Assembly (NCBI GenBank): GCA_014872815.1
Contig: WKFK01000015.1
Span: 310,001-374,000 of the forward strand
DNA: 64,000 nucleotides
From: Paracoccaceae bacterium
Lineage (GTDB): Bacteria; Pseudomonadota; Alphaproteobacteria; Rhodobacterales; Rhodobacteraceae
Direction: 5' to 3'
In this document: piece after piece, positions 1-7,891 of the stretch
How positions within the stretch are numbered: the first letter of the stretch is position 1
How the letters are laid out: every line of letters begins with the position of its first letter
The notes under the pieces: model-generated
Databases searched by the model: none
What the model was told of the DNA's origin: nothing
Seen by the model: only the letters and a program-made list of their open reading frames with translations
Program-made: the position numbers and the translations under genes

Positions 1-2
1 GT

Positions 3-578
3 CAGGATATTGCCTCGGTCACGCAGAATAGCCTGCGCGACAAAATCGGTATGGTGCAACAGGACAGTTCGCTGCTGCATCGGTCTGTTCGCGATAACTT
101 GCTATACGGTCGTCCAGACGCCTCAGAAGTGGAGATGATCGCGGCGGCACAGAAAGCAGAAGCGCATGACTTCATTCTGGACCTTGAGGATCCGCAAGGG
201 CGCACCGGCTATGATGCACATGTTGGCGAGCGCGGCGTAAAATTGTCGGGTGGTCAGCGGCAGCGCATCACTCTGGCGCGTGTGATCCTGAAAGATGCGC
301 CGATTCTGTTGCTGGATGAGGCCACCAGTGCCTTGGACAGCGAGGTTGAGGCTGCGATTCAACGTACGCTTTACGGCATGATGGCAGGTAAAACCGTGAT
401 CGCCATTGCGCACCGCCTGTCCACGATTGCGGAAATGGACCGCATTCTGGTGCTGGATCAGGGCCGTATCGTGGAGCAGGGTAGCCATGCCGAACTGCTT
501 GCGCGGAATGGTCTTTACGCTGGCTTCTGGGCGCGTCAGTCCGGCGGCTTCCTGAACGCGGATGAAGCTGCGGAGTAA
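3..578 (+). CDS. ABC exporter ATP-binding domain (3' part of gene)
   Basis: The gene runs in from the left edge, so only the last 191 codons are present. They cover most of an ABC ATPase domain: Q-loop (GMVQQD), ABC signature LSGGQRQRI, Walker B ILLLDEATSALD and H-loop AIAHRLSTI, followed by a short tail that ends in DEAAE. The pattern is that of the C-terminal nucleotide-binding domain of a fused membrane-plus-ATPase half exporter (MsbA/multidrug type), which pumps lipid or hydrophobic substrates across the inner membrane. The membrane part would lie outside the window, so the substrate cannot be inferred. Any start codon inside this stretch would only mark an internal methionine. Confidence 0.9.
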   Translation, partial: QDIASVTQNSLRDKIGMVQQDSSLLHRSVRDNLLYGRPDASEVEMIAAAQKAEAHDFILDLEDPQGRTGYDAHVGERGVKLSGGQRQRITLARVILKDAPILLLDEATSALDSEVEAAIQRTLYGMMAGKTVIAIAHRLSTIAEMDRILVLDQGRIVEQGSHAELLARNGLYAGFWARQSGGFLNADEAAE

Positions 579-591
579 CGTTTGACCTTGC

Positions 592-616
592 GCCCGTCCC
601 CCTCTAAGGGACGGGC
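592..616 (+). promoter_or_regulatory. Perfect hairpin ending at a start codon
   Basis: A perfect 9-bp inverted repeat (592-600 and 608-616, 7-nt loop) ends exactly one base before the ATG at 617. The only Shine-Dalgarno-like bases (AAGGG, 606-610) sit in the loop and the 3' arm. No T-run follows, so it is a poor terminator for the upstream ABC gene. It could instead shield the ribosome site of the methyltransferase gene. That role is inferred from position only. Confidence 0.55.
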
Positions 617-1831
617 ATGAGCCAGATTGAGATCCAGCGTTTGGGGTTGCACGGCGACGGGATCGCCGAAGGCCCAATCTATGCCCCATTGACCCTGCCC
701 GGCGAGATTGTGGAAGGAGAAATTGACGGCGACCGCCTGACCAACATGCGGGTGGTGACTCCGTCCGAGCACCGTGTGAAAGCGCCCTGTCGCCACTTCA
801 AATCCTGTGGCGGATGCCAGTTGCAACATGCCTCCGACGCGTTCCTCGCGGACTGGAAAGTGGAGGTGGTGCGTCAGGCGCTTGCGGCGCAAGGTCTGGA
901 AACAGATTTGCGCCCGATTGCGACCTCCCCGGCCAAGTCGCGTCGCCGCGCCGTGTTCTCCGCGCGCCGAACGAAGAAGGCGGCCTTGGTAGGGTTTCAT
1001 GCCCGCGCGTCCGACGTCATTGTCGAGGTTCCGGATTGCCAACTTCTGCATCCGGACCTTTTGACTGCCCGAGATGTAATTGCCCATCTGGCCCAGATTG
1101 GCGGATCGCGTAAAGGGGAGCTGAGCGCAACGGTCACGTTGTCTGATGCGGGGCTGGACCTGTCCATTGTCGGCGGCAAGGAACTGGACGGCCCGCTGCT
1201 TGCGCGGATGGCGCAGGAGGTGGAGCGGTTCAAACTGGCGCGTCTGACATGGGATGGGGAAGTGATTGCCACCCGCGTAGCACCCGCCCAAAACTTCGGC
1301 GCTGCCTCCGTTGTGCCGCCCCCCGGTGCGTTTTTGCAAGCCACAAAGGACGGCGAATCGGCGCTATTGAGCGCGGTGAAAAGTGCAATCACCCAAGGCG
1401 ACTTCGGCATTGACCTCTTTGCAGGATCGGGCACATTTACACTGCCGTTGGCGTCCCAATACCGGATGCATGGTGTGGAAGGTGAGAAGGCCATGATCCA
1501 GGCTTTGGATTCCGGCTGGCGCAAATCTCAAGGCCTCAAACAGGTGACCTCTGAGGCACGGGATCTGTTTAGAAATCCGATTGTGGCAGAAGACCTTAAC
1601 TATGATTTTGCATTGATTGATCCGCCGCGTGCCGGAGCAGAAGCACAGGTTGCGGAACTGGCAAAATCGAACATAGCAGAGATCGCCTATGTGTCATGCA
1701 ACCCAGTGACTTTTGCGCGGGATGCAGCTGTTTTGATCATGGCGGGTTATCGCCTGGATTGGGTGCAAACCGTTGATCAATTTCGCTGGTCCAGTCATGT
1801 GGAATTGGCTTCAAGGTTTGTTCGGAAATAG
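617..1831 (+). CDS. Class I SAM-dependent RNA m5U methyltransferase (RumA/TrmA family)
   Basis: This 404-residue protein should methylate carbon 5 of a uridine in rRNA or tRNA using S-adenosylmethionine. A TRAM-like RNA-binding domain fills roughly residues 1-55. Cysteines at about 58, 64, 67 and 141 match the iron-sulfur ligands of RlmD-type enzymes. The Rossmann core has DLFAGSGTFTLPL, then IDPPRAG, and the catalytic cysteine lies in SCNPVTF near residue 361. The ATG start directly follows a hairpin (592-616), and the N-terminus begins the TRAM domain as expected. The family is clear; which uridine is modified (RlmD, RlmC or TrmA role) cannot be told from sequence alone. Confidence 0.88.
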   Translation: MSQIEIQRLGLHGDGIAEGPIYAPLTLPGEIVEGEIDGDRLTNMRVVTPSEHRVKAPCRHFKSCGGCQLQHASDAFLADWKVEVVRQALAAQGLETDLRPIATSPAKSRRRAVFSARRTKKAALVGFHARASDVIVEVPDCQLLHPDLLTARDVIAHLAQIGGSRKGELSATVTLSDAGLDLSIVGGKELDGPLLARMAQEVERFKLARLTWDGEVIATRVAPAQNFGAASVVPPPGAFLQATKDGESALLSAVKSAITQGDFGIDLFAGSGTFTLPLASQYRMHGVEGEKAMIQALDSGWRKSQGLKQVTSEARDLFRNPIVAEDLNYDFALIDPPRAGAEAQVAELAKSNIAEIAYVSCNPVTFARDAAVLIMAGYRLDWVQTVDQFRWSSHVELASRFVRK

Positions 1832-1916
1832 CTGCTATCACGCAGCCGTGAGAGGCCAAAATGGCTGAAATCTGTTAGAAGACCTCAAAATGAGGCAGGG
1901 TACATAAAGGACCTAT

Positions 1917-2414
1917 ATGATGCGTTTGATGTCCGCGTTGTTGATTGCGGTTTTGACGTTTGGCTTGGCGAGCTGTTCTAGCAAGTTTATGAAATACAAT
2001 GGTCCGGAAGTGACCCGCGTGGCTGTGTTTAAAGAACAGCGCAAGCTTTATCTCATGCACCACGATAAAGTGTTGAAATCTTACGATATGCACCTTGGCT
2101 TCCAGCCGGTTGGCCATAAGCAGATCGAAGGTGATGGCAAGACACCAGAGGGCGATTATTATATCGACCGCCGCAATCCTAACAGTCAGTTCTACCTGTC
2201 GATTGGGGTGTCCTATCCCAACGCTGCGGATCGTGCGAATGCGGCTGCATTGGGCAAGTCACCTGGCGGAGACATCTTCATCCATGGTCGCCCTAAAAAG
2301 TATAGAGACGGTAGGGATGACTGGACGGCCGGTTGTATCGCCGTAACGGATCGGGAAATGCGCGAGATTTATGCGATGGTGAACAACGGCACCGTTATCT
2401 CGATCTACCCCTGA
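1917..2414 (+). CDS. L,D-transpeptidase/YafK-like YkuD lipoprotein
   Basis: A 165-residue lipoprotein of the YkuD catalytic family, acting on peptidoglycan in the periplasm. A lipobox GLASC places the lipidated cysteine near residue 20. The YkuD signature has its His near 123 (FIHGRP) and Cys near 140 in DWTAGCIAV. The GCIA rather than GCIR ending resembles the YafK/DpaA branch, some members of which cut rather than form cross-links; that assignment is inference. An AAAGGA ribosome site lies just before the start. The 3' end overlaps the convergent CAP-domain gene by 10 bp, and a second YkuD gene lies 670 bp downstream. Confidence 0.85.
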   Translation: MMRLMSALLIAVLTFGLASCSSKFMKYNGPEVTRVAVFKEQRKLYLMHHDKVLKSYDMHLGFQPVGHKQIEGDGKTPEGDYYIDRRNPNSQFYLSIGVSYPNAADRANAAALGKSPGGDIFIHGRPKKYRDGRDDWTAGCIAVTDREMREIYAMVNNGTVISIYP

Positions 2415-2920
2415 AAATCGGCAAGGTGCACTGCTGTGCGTTTGCCCATTACCAAGGTCCACCAGATTTTGCCGCTTTGCTCCTGGAACCAAGCAAAGCC
2501 CATGTCTTGCGCCTTAGGGTCCAAGATAACTGCGCGTGTGTCGTCCTGCTGCATCCAAGCTGCAAGGGTTTCGACCTCTGATTCGTAGGTTTCACTGATG
2601 GTTTCTCCGGAGAGAGTGCCGGAATAACCAACCCGGGCAACGCGATCCAGAGGAGAGGATCCATCAGATCCAAAATGCCATGGCCGATTCTGTAGGGACA
2701 TGTCACGGGAGTGTGTTGCGGCCGCTGCGTTCAGTTGGGAATTCAGTTCTACGGCCGGCGCACCTGAGGCAGCGCGCAGAGCGTTGATTGAATCCAATAC
2801 CTGATATTGCACTTTCGAAGTGCTTCTGCCGGACATCTTGTATTGCTTGGTGCTGGACACACCTGCACCGCAGGCGACCAAACCGAAAGCTGCTACCAGC
2901 ATAAGAGCAATTGCACGCAT
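2405..2920 (-). CDS. CAP-domain (SCP/PR-1-like) lipoprotein
   Basis: This predicted lipoprotein has 171 residues when the start is placed at the ATG that begins MRAIALMLV; longer readings have no signal peptide. The lipobox FGLVAC puts the lipidated cysteine near residue 17. The mature part carries CAP features: an N-terminal LDSINALRAASG helix, THSRDM with the first histidine, HFGSDGSSPLDR with the second, GETIS, and a C-terminal WWTLVMG strand. CAP proteins bind lipids, metals or peptidoglycan, and the bacterial role is poorly known. It is divergent from the Tat-exported L,D-transpeptidase at 3086 and convergent with the one at 1917, so a cell-wall role is a reasonable inference. Confidence 0.8.
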   Translation of the reverse strand: MRAIALMLVAAFGLVACGAGVSSTKQYKMSGRSTSKVQYQVLDSINALRAASGAPAVELNSQLNAAAATHSRDMSLQNRPWHFGSDGSSPLDRVARVGYSGTLSGETISETYESEVETLAAWMQQDDTRAVILDPKAQDMGFAWFQEQSGKIWWTLVMGKRTAVHLADFQG

Positions 2921-3085
2921 TGTGTTCCCGTCCCAACAAATTGACTGGCAGAGTCCTACCTCTCCGCAGTTGCCATGAAAACCCACATCGGCGTGACATC
3001 GCTTTTTAACACTTGATTGATTTGCGACTGCGGCATTCCGGCCATATGATTGTGCGGTCTTTATCTGTGGTTTCTGGAGGAACAA

Positions 3086-3682
3086 ATGGCTGTTGATCGG
3101 TCTGTTAAACTTGGTCGTCGTGCCTTTCTGGCAAGCGGTGCTGCTTTCCTGAGTGCGCCGGCAATTGCACAAACCGAGACCGGAACCACAGAGGTGGAAC
3201 GGGATTTGGATGAAATTGTCGTGCGCAACATCTCGAGCTTCCGCTCGCTGGATTGGGCACCATATTTTGACAATCTCAGAAATGGTGCCGTTTTGGTGGA
3301 TGTTACGTCGCGCGCATTGCACTACTGGTCAGAAGACGAGTCAGTGTATAAATTGTACCCGACTTCTGTGCCACTGACCGAGGACCTGACGCGTCGAGGG
3401 CGTACAAAAGTGGTGCGCAAGGTTGAGGGTCCTAGTTGGCGTCCTACGCCATCCATGAAAAAGCGCAATCCTGAGTGGCCGGATTTTGTGGGTCCTGGAC
3501 CGGACAATCCGCTGGGAACACACGCACTTTACCTCAGTTGGACGTATTATAGGATTCATGGCACACACGATACGCGTAAAATTGGCCGCCGTTCTTCCAA
3601 CGGGTGCATCGGGCTGTACAACGAGCACATCTCCGAATTGTTTTCGTTGACAAAAGTCGGCACGCAAGTGTTGCTAATTTGA
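3086..3682 (+). CDS. Tat-exported L,D-transpeptidase (YkuD family)
   Basis: This protein has 198 residues from the ATG at 3086, which follows a GGAGG ribosome site by 6 bp; an in-frame ATG at 3050 has no such site and precedes the signal peptide. The N-terminus has a twin-arginine motif (GRRAFLAS) and a hydrophobic stretch ending at AIAQ, so export in folded form is likely. The catalytic region contains IHGTH and SSNGCIGL, the histidine and cysteine of YkuD L,D-transpeptidases that make 3-3 cross-links or attach proteins to peptidoglycan. The usual arginine after GCI is glycine here. It is divergent from the CAP lipoprotein gene. Confidence 0.88.
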   Translation: MAVDRSVKLGRRAFLASGAAFLSAPAIAQTETGTTEVERDLDEIVVRNISSFRSLDWAPYFDNLRNGAVLVDVTSRALHYWSEDESVYKLYPTSVPLTEDLTRRGRTKVVRKVEGPSWRPTPSMKKRNPEWPDFVGPGPDNPLGTHALYLSWTYYRIHGTHDTRKIGRRSSNGCIGLYNEHISELFSLTKVGTQVLLI

Positions 3683-3720
3683 CGACATTTAGGCCTAGGT
3701 AGGGGCGTTTAGGCAATCTT

Positions 3721-3734
3721 GGGTTTGCAAACCC
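3721..3734. promoter_or_regulatory. 14-bp perfect palindrome, possible operator
   Basis: GGGTTTGCAAACCC reads the same on both strands. It lies about 95 bp before the start of the small secreted protein gene at 3830, in a 147-bp gap. Position and symmetry suit a dimeric regulator site; no regulator is identified. Confidence 0.35.
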
Positions 3735-3829
3735 GACATTTTGCTGTTTAGACATTTCCTACGAGGTAAGTCTTGGGTGCTTGTCATCGCCCTCATTGTA
3801 TTGGTGGCAAGCGAATTCTGGAGGATACT

Positions 3830-4012
3830 ATGAAGAAACTCGTTCTCGCTGCTGCTCTGACTGCTGCTGCTTCCACCGCATTCGCGGGCTCCATGGCCGA
3901 TCCGGTTGTTGAACCTGTTGTGATCGAAGAAGCTGCTGGTAGCTCCGGCAATGACATCTGGGTTCCGCTTCTGCTGCTGGTCATCGTGGCCGCTGCCGCA
4001 AGCGCATCCTAA
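3830..4012 (+). CDS. Small secreted protein with hydrophobic C-terminus
   Basis: A 60-residue product beginning MKKLVLAAALTAAASTAFAG, a typical Sec signal peptide with cleavage expected after AFA. A short acidic linker (DPVVEPVVIEEAAG) follows, and the last 20 or so residues form a hydrophobic segment ending in small residues, so the mature chain of about 40 residues may sit in a membrane. The ATG is preceded by a GGAGG ribosome site, and a strong terminator follows the stop. Frequent GCT and CTG codons and the strong signals suggest high expression. I do not recognise a named family. It may be a conserved neighbour of ferrochelatase in this group, but I cannot confirm that. Confidence 0.75.
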   Translation: MKKLVLAAALTAAASTAFAGSMADPVVEPVVIEEAAGSSGNDIWVPLLLLVIVAAAASAS

Positions 4013-4040
4013 AGTCGCACTATAGCGATCTGACATTCGA

Positions 4041-4067
4041 AAAGGCGGAGCTCAGCTCCGCCTTTTT
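4041..4067 (+). terminator. Intrinsic terminator after the small secreted protein gene
   Basis: A GC-rich inverted repeat (AAAGGCGGAGC against GCTCCGCCTTT) is followed by a T-run. It lies 29 bp after the stop at 4012, and its arms also allow termination of the convergent ferrochelatase transcript. Confidence 0.85.
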
Positions 4068-4114
4068 GGCTTTGTAGACTTGGTCACCCGAACAACGGGT
4101 TAAGGTGGGTCGGG

Positions 4115-5167
4115 TTATTTCACCCAACCACCCAGATTTTCATCAATGATTTTGCACAAAGCCGAGATGTGAGGCTCTTCGCCGTTCAGGCACGGAATGT
4201 AGAGAAAGTCCTCGCCGCCAGCTTCCTCAAAGCTTTCTTTGATCTCTTCGTTGATCTCTTCCAACGTTTCGATGCAATCGGCAGAAAACGCCGGCGCGAT
4301 TACAGCAATGTTGGTTTGACCCTCTTCCTTCGCAAGGCGGGCAACTTCTTCAACAGTATAAGGACGCAGCCAGTCTTCTGGGCCAAATTGGGACTGAAAC
4401 GTTGTGCACAGATCAGTGTCTTTCCACCCCAGCCGTTCTTTTAGGAGGCGTGTGGTTTTCTGACATTGGCAATGGTACGGATCACCCTCCATTAAGTAGC
4501 GTTTGGGCATGCCGTGATAGGAAACAACTAGCAGATCGGGGCGTTTTTCAGCGTTACCATATGCATCTTCCACGGAATTTGCCAAGGCGTCGATATAAGC
4601 CGGATGCTCAAAATACGCGGGCACCGTGCGCGCGGCTGGTTGCCACTTTTCTTTCATCAAAGCACGGAAGAACTGGTCGTTTGCGGTTGCTGTGGTGGCG
4701 CCTGCATACTGCGGATAAAGTGGGAAGAATAGGATGCGCTCACATCCTGCTGCAACCATTTCGCGAACTTTTGCGATCGTCGACGGGTTTCCATACCGCA
4801 TACAGAAATCGACCATGACCTGATCGCCGTATTGGGCTTCCAGCGTCTCTTTGATCTTAGCGGTTTGATCCTTGGTGATCACCATCAACGGGCTTTCGCC
4901 ACGTTCTTTGTCCCAAATAGATTCGTAGGCCTCACCGCTCGAAAAAGGGCGTTTTGTTAGGATTATCAATTGCAGCAACGGCTGCCATTTCCATGATGGA
5001 TAATCGATTACTCGTTTGTCGGATAGAAACTCGTTCAGATACCGGCGCATTGGCCAGTAGGTGTAGTCGTCTGGCGTGCCAAGGTTGGCCAGGAGAATGC
5101 CGGTTTTGCCAAGGGCCACCTTTGGGTGGTCTTTGGGCGCGTGGGCCGGGCATGTAGCTTGGGTCAT
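4115..5167 (-). CDS. hemH: Ferrochelatase
   Basis: This 350-residue enzyme inserts ferrous iron into protoporphyrin IX, the last step of haem synthesis. Family features include TGILLANLGTP near residue 20, FFPLYPQYAGATTA in the middle, SYHGMPKRY with the metal-binding histidine, and the IETLEEI segment with the second conserved histidine/glutamate region (CIETLEE). The start at MTQATCPAH gives the usual length; a longer reading of 392 residues adds a proline/arginine-rich stretch that overlaps the upstream gene and is not family-like. It follows the methyltransferase gene at 5191 by 23 bp and is probably co-transcribed with it. Confidence 0.95.
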   Translation of the reverse strand: MTQATCPAHAPKDHPKVALGKTGILLANLGTPDDYTYWPMRRYLNEFLSDKRVIDYPSWKWQPLLQLIILTKRPFSSGEAYESIWDKERGESPLMVITKDQTAKIKETLEAQYGDQVMVDFCMRYGNPSTIAKVREMVAAGCERILFFPLYPQYAGATTATANDQFFRALMKEKWQPAARTVPAYFEHPAYIDALANSVEDAYGNAEKRPDLLVVSYHGMPKRYLMEGDPYHCQCQKTTRLLKERLGWKDTDLCTTFQSQFGPEDWLRPYTVEEVARLAKEEGQTNIAVIAPAFSADCIETLEEINEEIKESFEEAGGEDFLYIPCLNGEEPHISALCKIIDENLGGWVK

Positions 5168-5190
5168 GTGCTGAGGTCCGTGTAAGTGAG

Positions 5191-6009
5191 TCACTTTGGC
5201 AATTTGATTTCGGACGTGCTGAGCGCGTCCGCGAGGCGGGTTGTTGCTGAGCCTGGGCGCAGCGGCTGTTGCTGGCTGGCATCCGGTGCCCAACCAGTGA
5301 GAAAGATCAATTCGAAGGTTGCCGGTATGCGTCCCGCGTCCATAAAAGTCTCTACGTAGATCTCACAGGCTCGGATCAAAACGGCGCGGCGTGTTGGATG
5401 CCTCAGGCGATCAATTAAGGCGTTGCCTTCTCCCATTGCGCGCAAATCTTTCATAAGCGCCCAAGGGGTTTCGTAGGTCACTGTTAAAGGAACGGTGTCT
5501 GCAACGGGCAGCGCCAGCCCTGCGCGTTGCAATAGCGCGCCTAGGTCGCGAATTTCTCCCATAGGCGCAATTCTTGGAGACAAGCCACCAGTTACTTCAA
5601 CCTCTGCCTGTGCCAGTGCGGCGCGCAGTTCATGTAGTGTTTTGCCACCAAATGTCACCGCGAGGAAAAAGCCGTCGTCTTTGAGCGCGCGCCGACATTG
5701 AATGATTTGCCCAACTGGATCGTCGGCCCAGTGTAGGCCCAGGCCATGGATCACCAGATCATGGCATTGGCTTTGCAGGTCCAGAACTTCAATGTCCGCC
5801 ACGACCTTCGCATTTGGCACGCACCTCTGCCAAGTACTCGGAAAGCCTGTCACGACGGCTGGCGCCGTAAACTCTCTGTTAACCATGCTGAGGCGATCCT
5901 GAACTTCGGCAATGGCTGCGTCGTGCAGAAACATGCCGGTGTTCAGGTCTGCGCGGGCGCGATTGCGGCGCAGCGCGTTTGTGTCAGTGAGGCGAGGGTT
6001 GTTTTGCAT
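5191..6009 (-). CDS. SAM-dependent methyltransferase fold protein (BioC/NDUFAF5-like)
   Basis: A 272-residue protein beginning MQNNPRLTDTNALRRNR. The N-terminal NALRRNRARA and MFLHDAAIAEVQDRL segments, then a class I methyltransferase core and the TFGGKTLHELRAAL stretch, resemble the alphaproteobacterial relatives of mitochondrial NDUFAF5, a complex I assembly factor that hydroxylates an arginine. The glycine-rich SAM loop is weak (VTGFPST), which fits that subgroup better than BioC. Its start lies 18 bp from the likely start of the divergent comF gene, so the two promoters must overlap the coding regions or each other. The complex I role is inference from family resemblance. Confidence 0.7.
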   Translation of the reverse strand: MQNNPRLTDTNALRRNRARADLNTGMFLHDAAIAEVQDRLSMVNREFTAPAVVTGFPSTWQRCVPNAKVVADIEVLDLQSQCHDLVIHGLGLHWADDPVGQIIQCRRALKDDGFFLAVTFGGKTLHELRAALAQAEVEVTGGLSPRIAPMGEIRDLGALLQRAGLALPVADTVPLTVTYETPWALMKDLRAMGEGNALIDRLRHPTRRAVLIRACEIYVETFMDAGRIPATFELIFLTGWAPDASQQQPLRPGSATTRLADALSTSEIKLPK

Positions 6010-6027
6010 GCTGCGGACAATAGGCAG

Positions 6028-6756
6028 GTGAAGGCGAAGTTTCAAACCGCCATACACCTATTGTTTCCTCCACAATGTGTGGCTTGTGGCCACATGGTGG
6101 AAAGTGATTTTGGGCTGTGTTCTGATTGTTGGGCGGAAACCACGTTCCTTGGCGCAGACGTGTGTGACAGTTGCGGGCGTCCAGTGACCGCAGAGGCAAA
6201 GGAGTGTCGCGTTGTGTGCGACGCCTGCCTGTCTGATCCCCCTCCATGGTCACGAGGACGATCTGCGATCTTGTATCGTGGTGCTGGCCGTAACTTGATC
6301 TTGGCTTTCAAACATGGCGATCGCACAGACATAGCTCTACCGGCGACGCAATGGCTCAACCAAGCGGTACGTCCGCTCCTAAAAGGCGTTGATGTGATCG
6401 CTCCAGTACCGCTGCATCGCCTGCGCTTTCTGAAGCGGCGCTATAACCAAGCCGCATTGTTGGCAAAGAATTTGGCTTCTCTTTCAGGTATTCCGTTTTG
6501 TGCCGATCTGTTGGTGCGCCCAAGAGGATTGGGTGGGCTGGAGGGATTGGGCGCGGTTGAGAGGGCGGAAAAACTGCGAGGGGCAATCGAACCCAATCGG
6601 CGAAGGGCGCCTATCATAAAGGATTCTAAGGTGCTTCTTGTTGATGATGTTTTGACCAGTGGTGCAACATTGCGCGCCGCTACGCAGGCGTGCCTCATCG
6701 CAAATGCCAAAGAAGTGTGTGTGGCAACACTGGCACGCGTTGCAAAGGATGTCTAA
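6028..6756 (+). CDS. ComF family phosphoribosyltransferase-like protein
   Basis: The protein has 242 residues if the GTG at 6028 is the start; the true start is uncertain because no clear ribosome site precedes it. The N-terminus has a double zinc-ribbon with CVACG, CSDCW, CDSCG and CDAC pairs, and the C-terminal half carries the PRPP-binding signature VLLVDDVLTSGAT near residue 205. ComF proteins take part in DNA uptake in competent bacteria, but many alphaproteobacterial members have no tested role. The gene is divergent from the methyltransferase at 5191, and the glutaredoxin gene starts 40 bp after it. Confidence 0.85.
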   Translation: MKAKFQTAIHLLFPPQCVACGHMVESDFGLCSDCWAETTFLGADVCDSCGRPVTAEAKECRVVCDACLSDPPPWSRGRSAILYRGAGRNLILAFKHGDRTDIALPATQWLNQAVRPLLKGVDVIAPVPLHRLRFLKRRYNQAALLAKNLASLSGIPFCADLLVRPRGLGGLEGLGAVERAEKLRGAIEPNRRRAPIIKDSKVLLVDDVLTSGATLRAATQACLIANAKEVCVATLARVAKDV

Positions 6757-6796
6757 ATGCCGGACAACGGAAAACAGGAAACCACAAGGACACGCC

Positions 6797-7054
6797 ATGC
6801 AGTCGGTCGAGATCTACACCAGCCCACTTTGCGGGTTTTGCCACGCCGCCAAACGGCTTCTGACGCAAAAAAACGTCTCGTTTGTAGAGATCGATGTTTT
6901 GCAAGAGCCTAACCGCAAGCAAGAGATGATTGCTCGCGCCAATGGTGGCCGCACTGTGCCGCAAATCTTCATTGGCGATATACATGTTGGCGGTTGTGAT
7001 GACCTTTATGCATTGGAGCGCGCGGGCAAGCTTGATCCTTTGTTGGCGGCGTAA
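6797..7054 (+). CDS. grxC: Glutaredoxin 3
   Basis: This 85-residue thiol-disulfide oxidoreductase uses glutathione to reduce protein disulfides in the cytoplasm. The active site is CGFC (residues 12-15), which is neither the dithiol CPYC nor the monothiol CGFS; the TVPQIFIG cis-proline loop and GGCDDLYAL glutathione-binding segment are intact. The ATG at 6797 gives the standard length. It sits between comF and the nitrilase-family gene, whose start is 6 bp downstream, so the three are likely one transcript. Confidence 0.92.
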   Translation: MQSVEIYTSPLCGFCHAAKRLLTQKNVSFVEIDVLQEPNRKQEMIARANGGRTVPQIFIGDIHVGGCDDLYALERAGKLDPLLAA

Positions 7055-7060
7055 CTGACC

Positions 7061-7891
7061 GTGCACGCAGCTTTGCTTCAAATGACGTCTTCGGACATGC
7101 CTGAGGAAAACCTGGCAACCGCCAGCGCCATGCTGCGCGAGGCCAAAGCTCAAGGGGCAGAATTTGCCTTTTTGCCAGAGGTGATGAACTGCCTGTCGAC
7201 AAGCCGCAGCCATCAGGAGGGCGTGCTCAAGCTGGAAGCGGAAGACGCGACGCTTGCAGGTCTTCAAACCCTGTGTGCGGAGCTAGGTATTTGGTTGTTG
7301 ATTGGAAGTCTTGGCCTGAAAACCAACGATGCGGACGGACGTTTCGCCAACCGGTCTTTTGTGATCTCTGCTGCTGGGGACATCGTGGCGCGCTATGACA
7401 AAATTCACATGTTTGATGTGGATGTCACACCAGAAGAGACGTATCGGGAGTCCGATGGATACCGCCCCGGTGAACAGGCTGTTGTTGCGGAAACGCCGTT
7501 TGGCAAGCTGGGGTTGTCGATTTGTTATGATGTGCGGTTTGGCCGACTGCACCGCGCACTTGCACAGGCAGGTGCGGACATCCTTGCGGTGCCGGCCGCA
7601 TTTTCACATGTCACTGGGGCGGCGCATTGGGAGACTCTTCTGCGCGCGCGCGCCATTGAAACCGGTTGTTTTGTGATTGCGCCAGCACAAACCGGGAAGC
7701 ATCCAGCCTCAAAGGGGCAATCGCGTCAAACCCATGGTCACTCGATGGTCGTTGCGCCTTGGGGAGAAGTTTTGGCAGATGCGGGCACGGAACCAGGGGT
7801 CACGCTTGTTGATCTTGATCTCACATTGGTTCAGAAGGCCCGTAGGCAGGTGCCGTCCCTACAACACGACCGAGACTTCAGCGGGCCCTAA
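7061..7891 (+). CDS. Carbon-nitrogen hydrolase (Nit1/Nit2-like amidase)
   Basis: A 276-residue member of the nitrilase superfamily, starting at GTG 6 bp after glutaredoxin. The Glu-Lys-Cys triad is visible: glutamate in FLPEVMNC, lysine in YDKIHMFD and cysteine in SICYDVRF. The DVTPEETYRES segment and overall length match the Nit1/Nit2 branch; in other organisms these hydrolyse deaminated glutathione or omega-amides such as alpha-ketoglutaramate. Its position next to a glutathione-dependent glutaredoxin fits the deaminated-glutathione role, but this is inference. The stop is immediately followed by the ATG of a MarR-type gene. Confidence 0.9.
   Translation: MHAALLQMTSSDMPEENLATASAMLREAKAQGAEFAFLPEVMNCLSTSRSHQEGVLKLEAEDATLAGLQTLCAELGIWLLIGSLGLKTNDADGRFANRSFVISAAGDIVARYDKIHMFDVDVTPEETYRESDGYRPGEQAVVAETPFGKLGLSICYDVRFGRLHRALAQAGADILAVPAAFSHVTGAAHWETLLRARAIETGCFVIAPAQTGKHPASKGQSRQTHGHSMVVAPWGEVLADAGTEPGVTLVDLDLTLVQKARRQVPSLQHDRDFSGP

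Noticed and set aside
2921-3322. N-terminal extension of the CAP lipoprotein to 305 residues
   Set aside because: It would bury the lipoprotein signal peptide and run through the divergent promoter region of the L,D-transpeptidase gene.
5168-5293. N-terminal extension of ferrochelatase to 392 residues
   Set aside because: The added 42 residues overlap the methyltransferase gene, are not family-like, and the ATG at 5167 gives the standard start.
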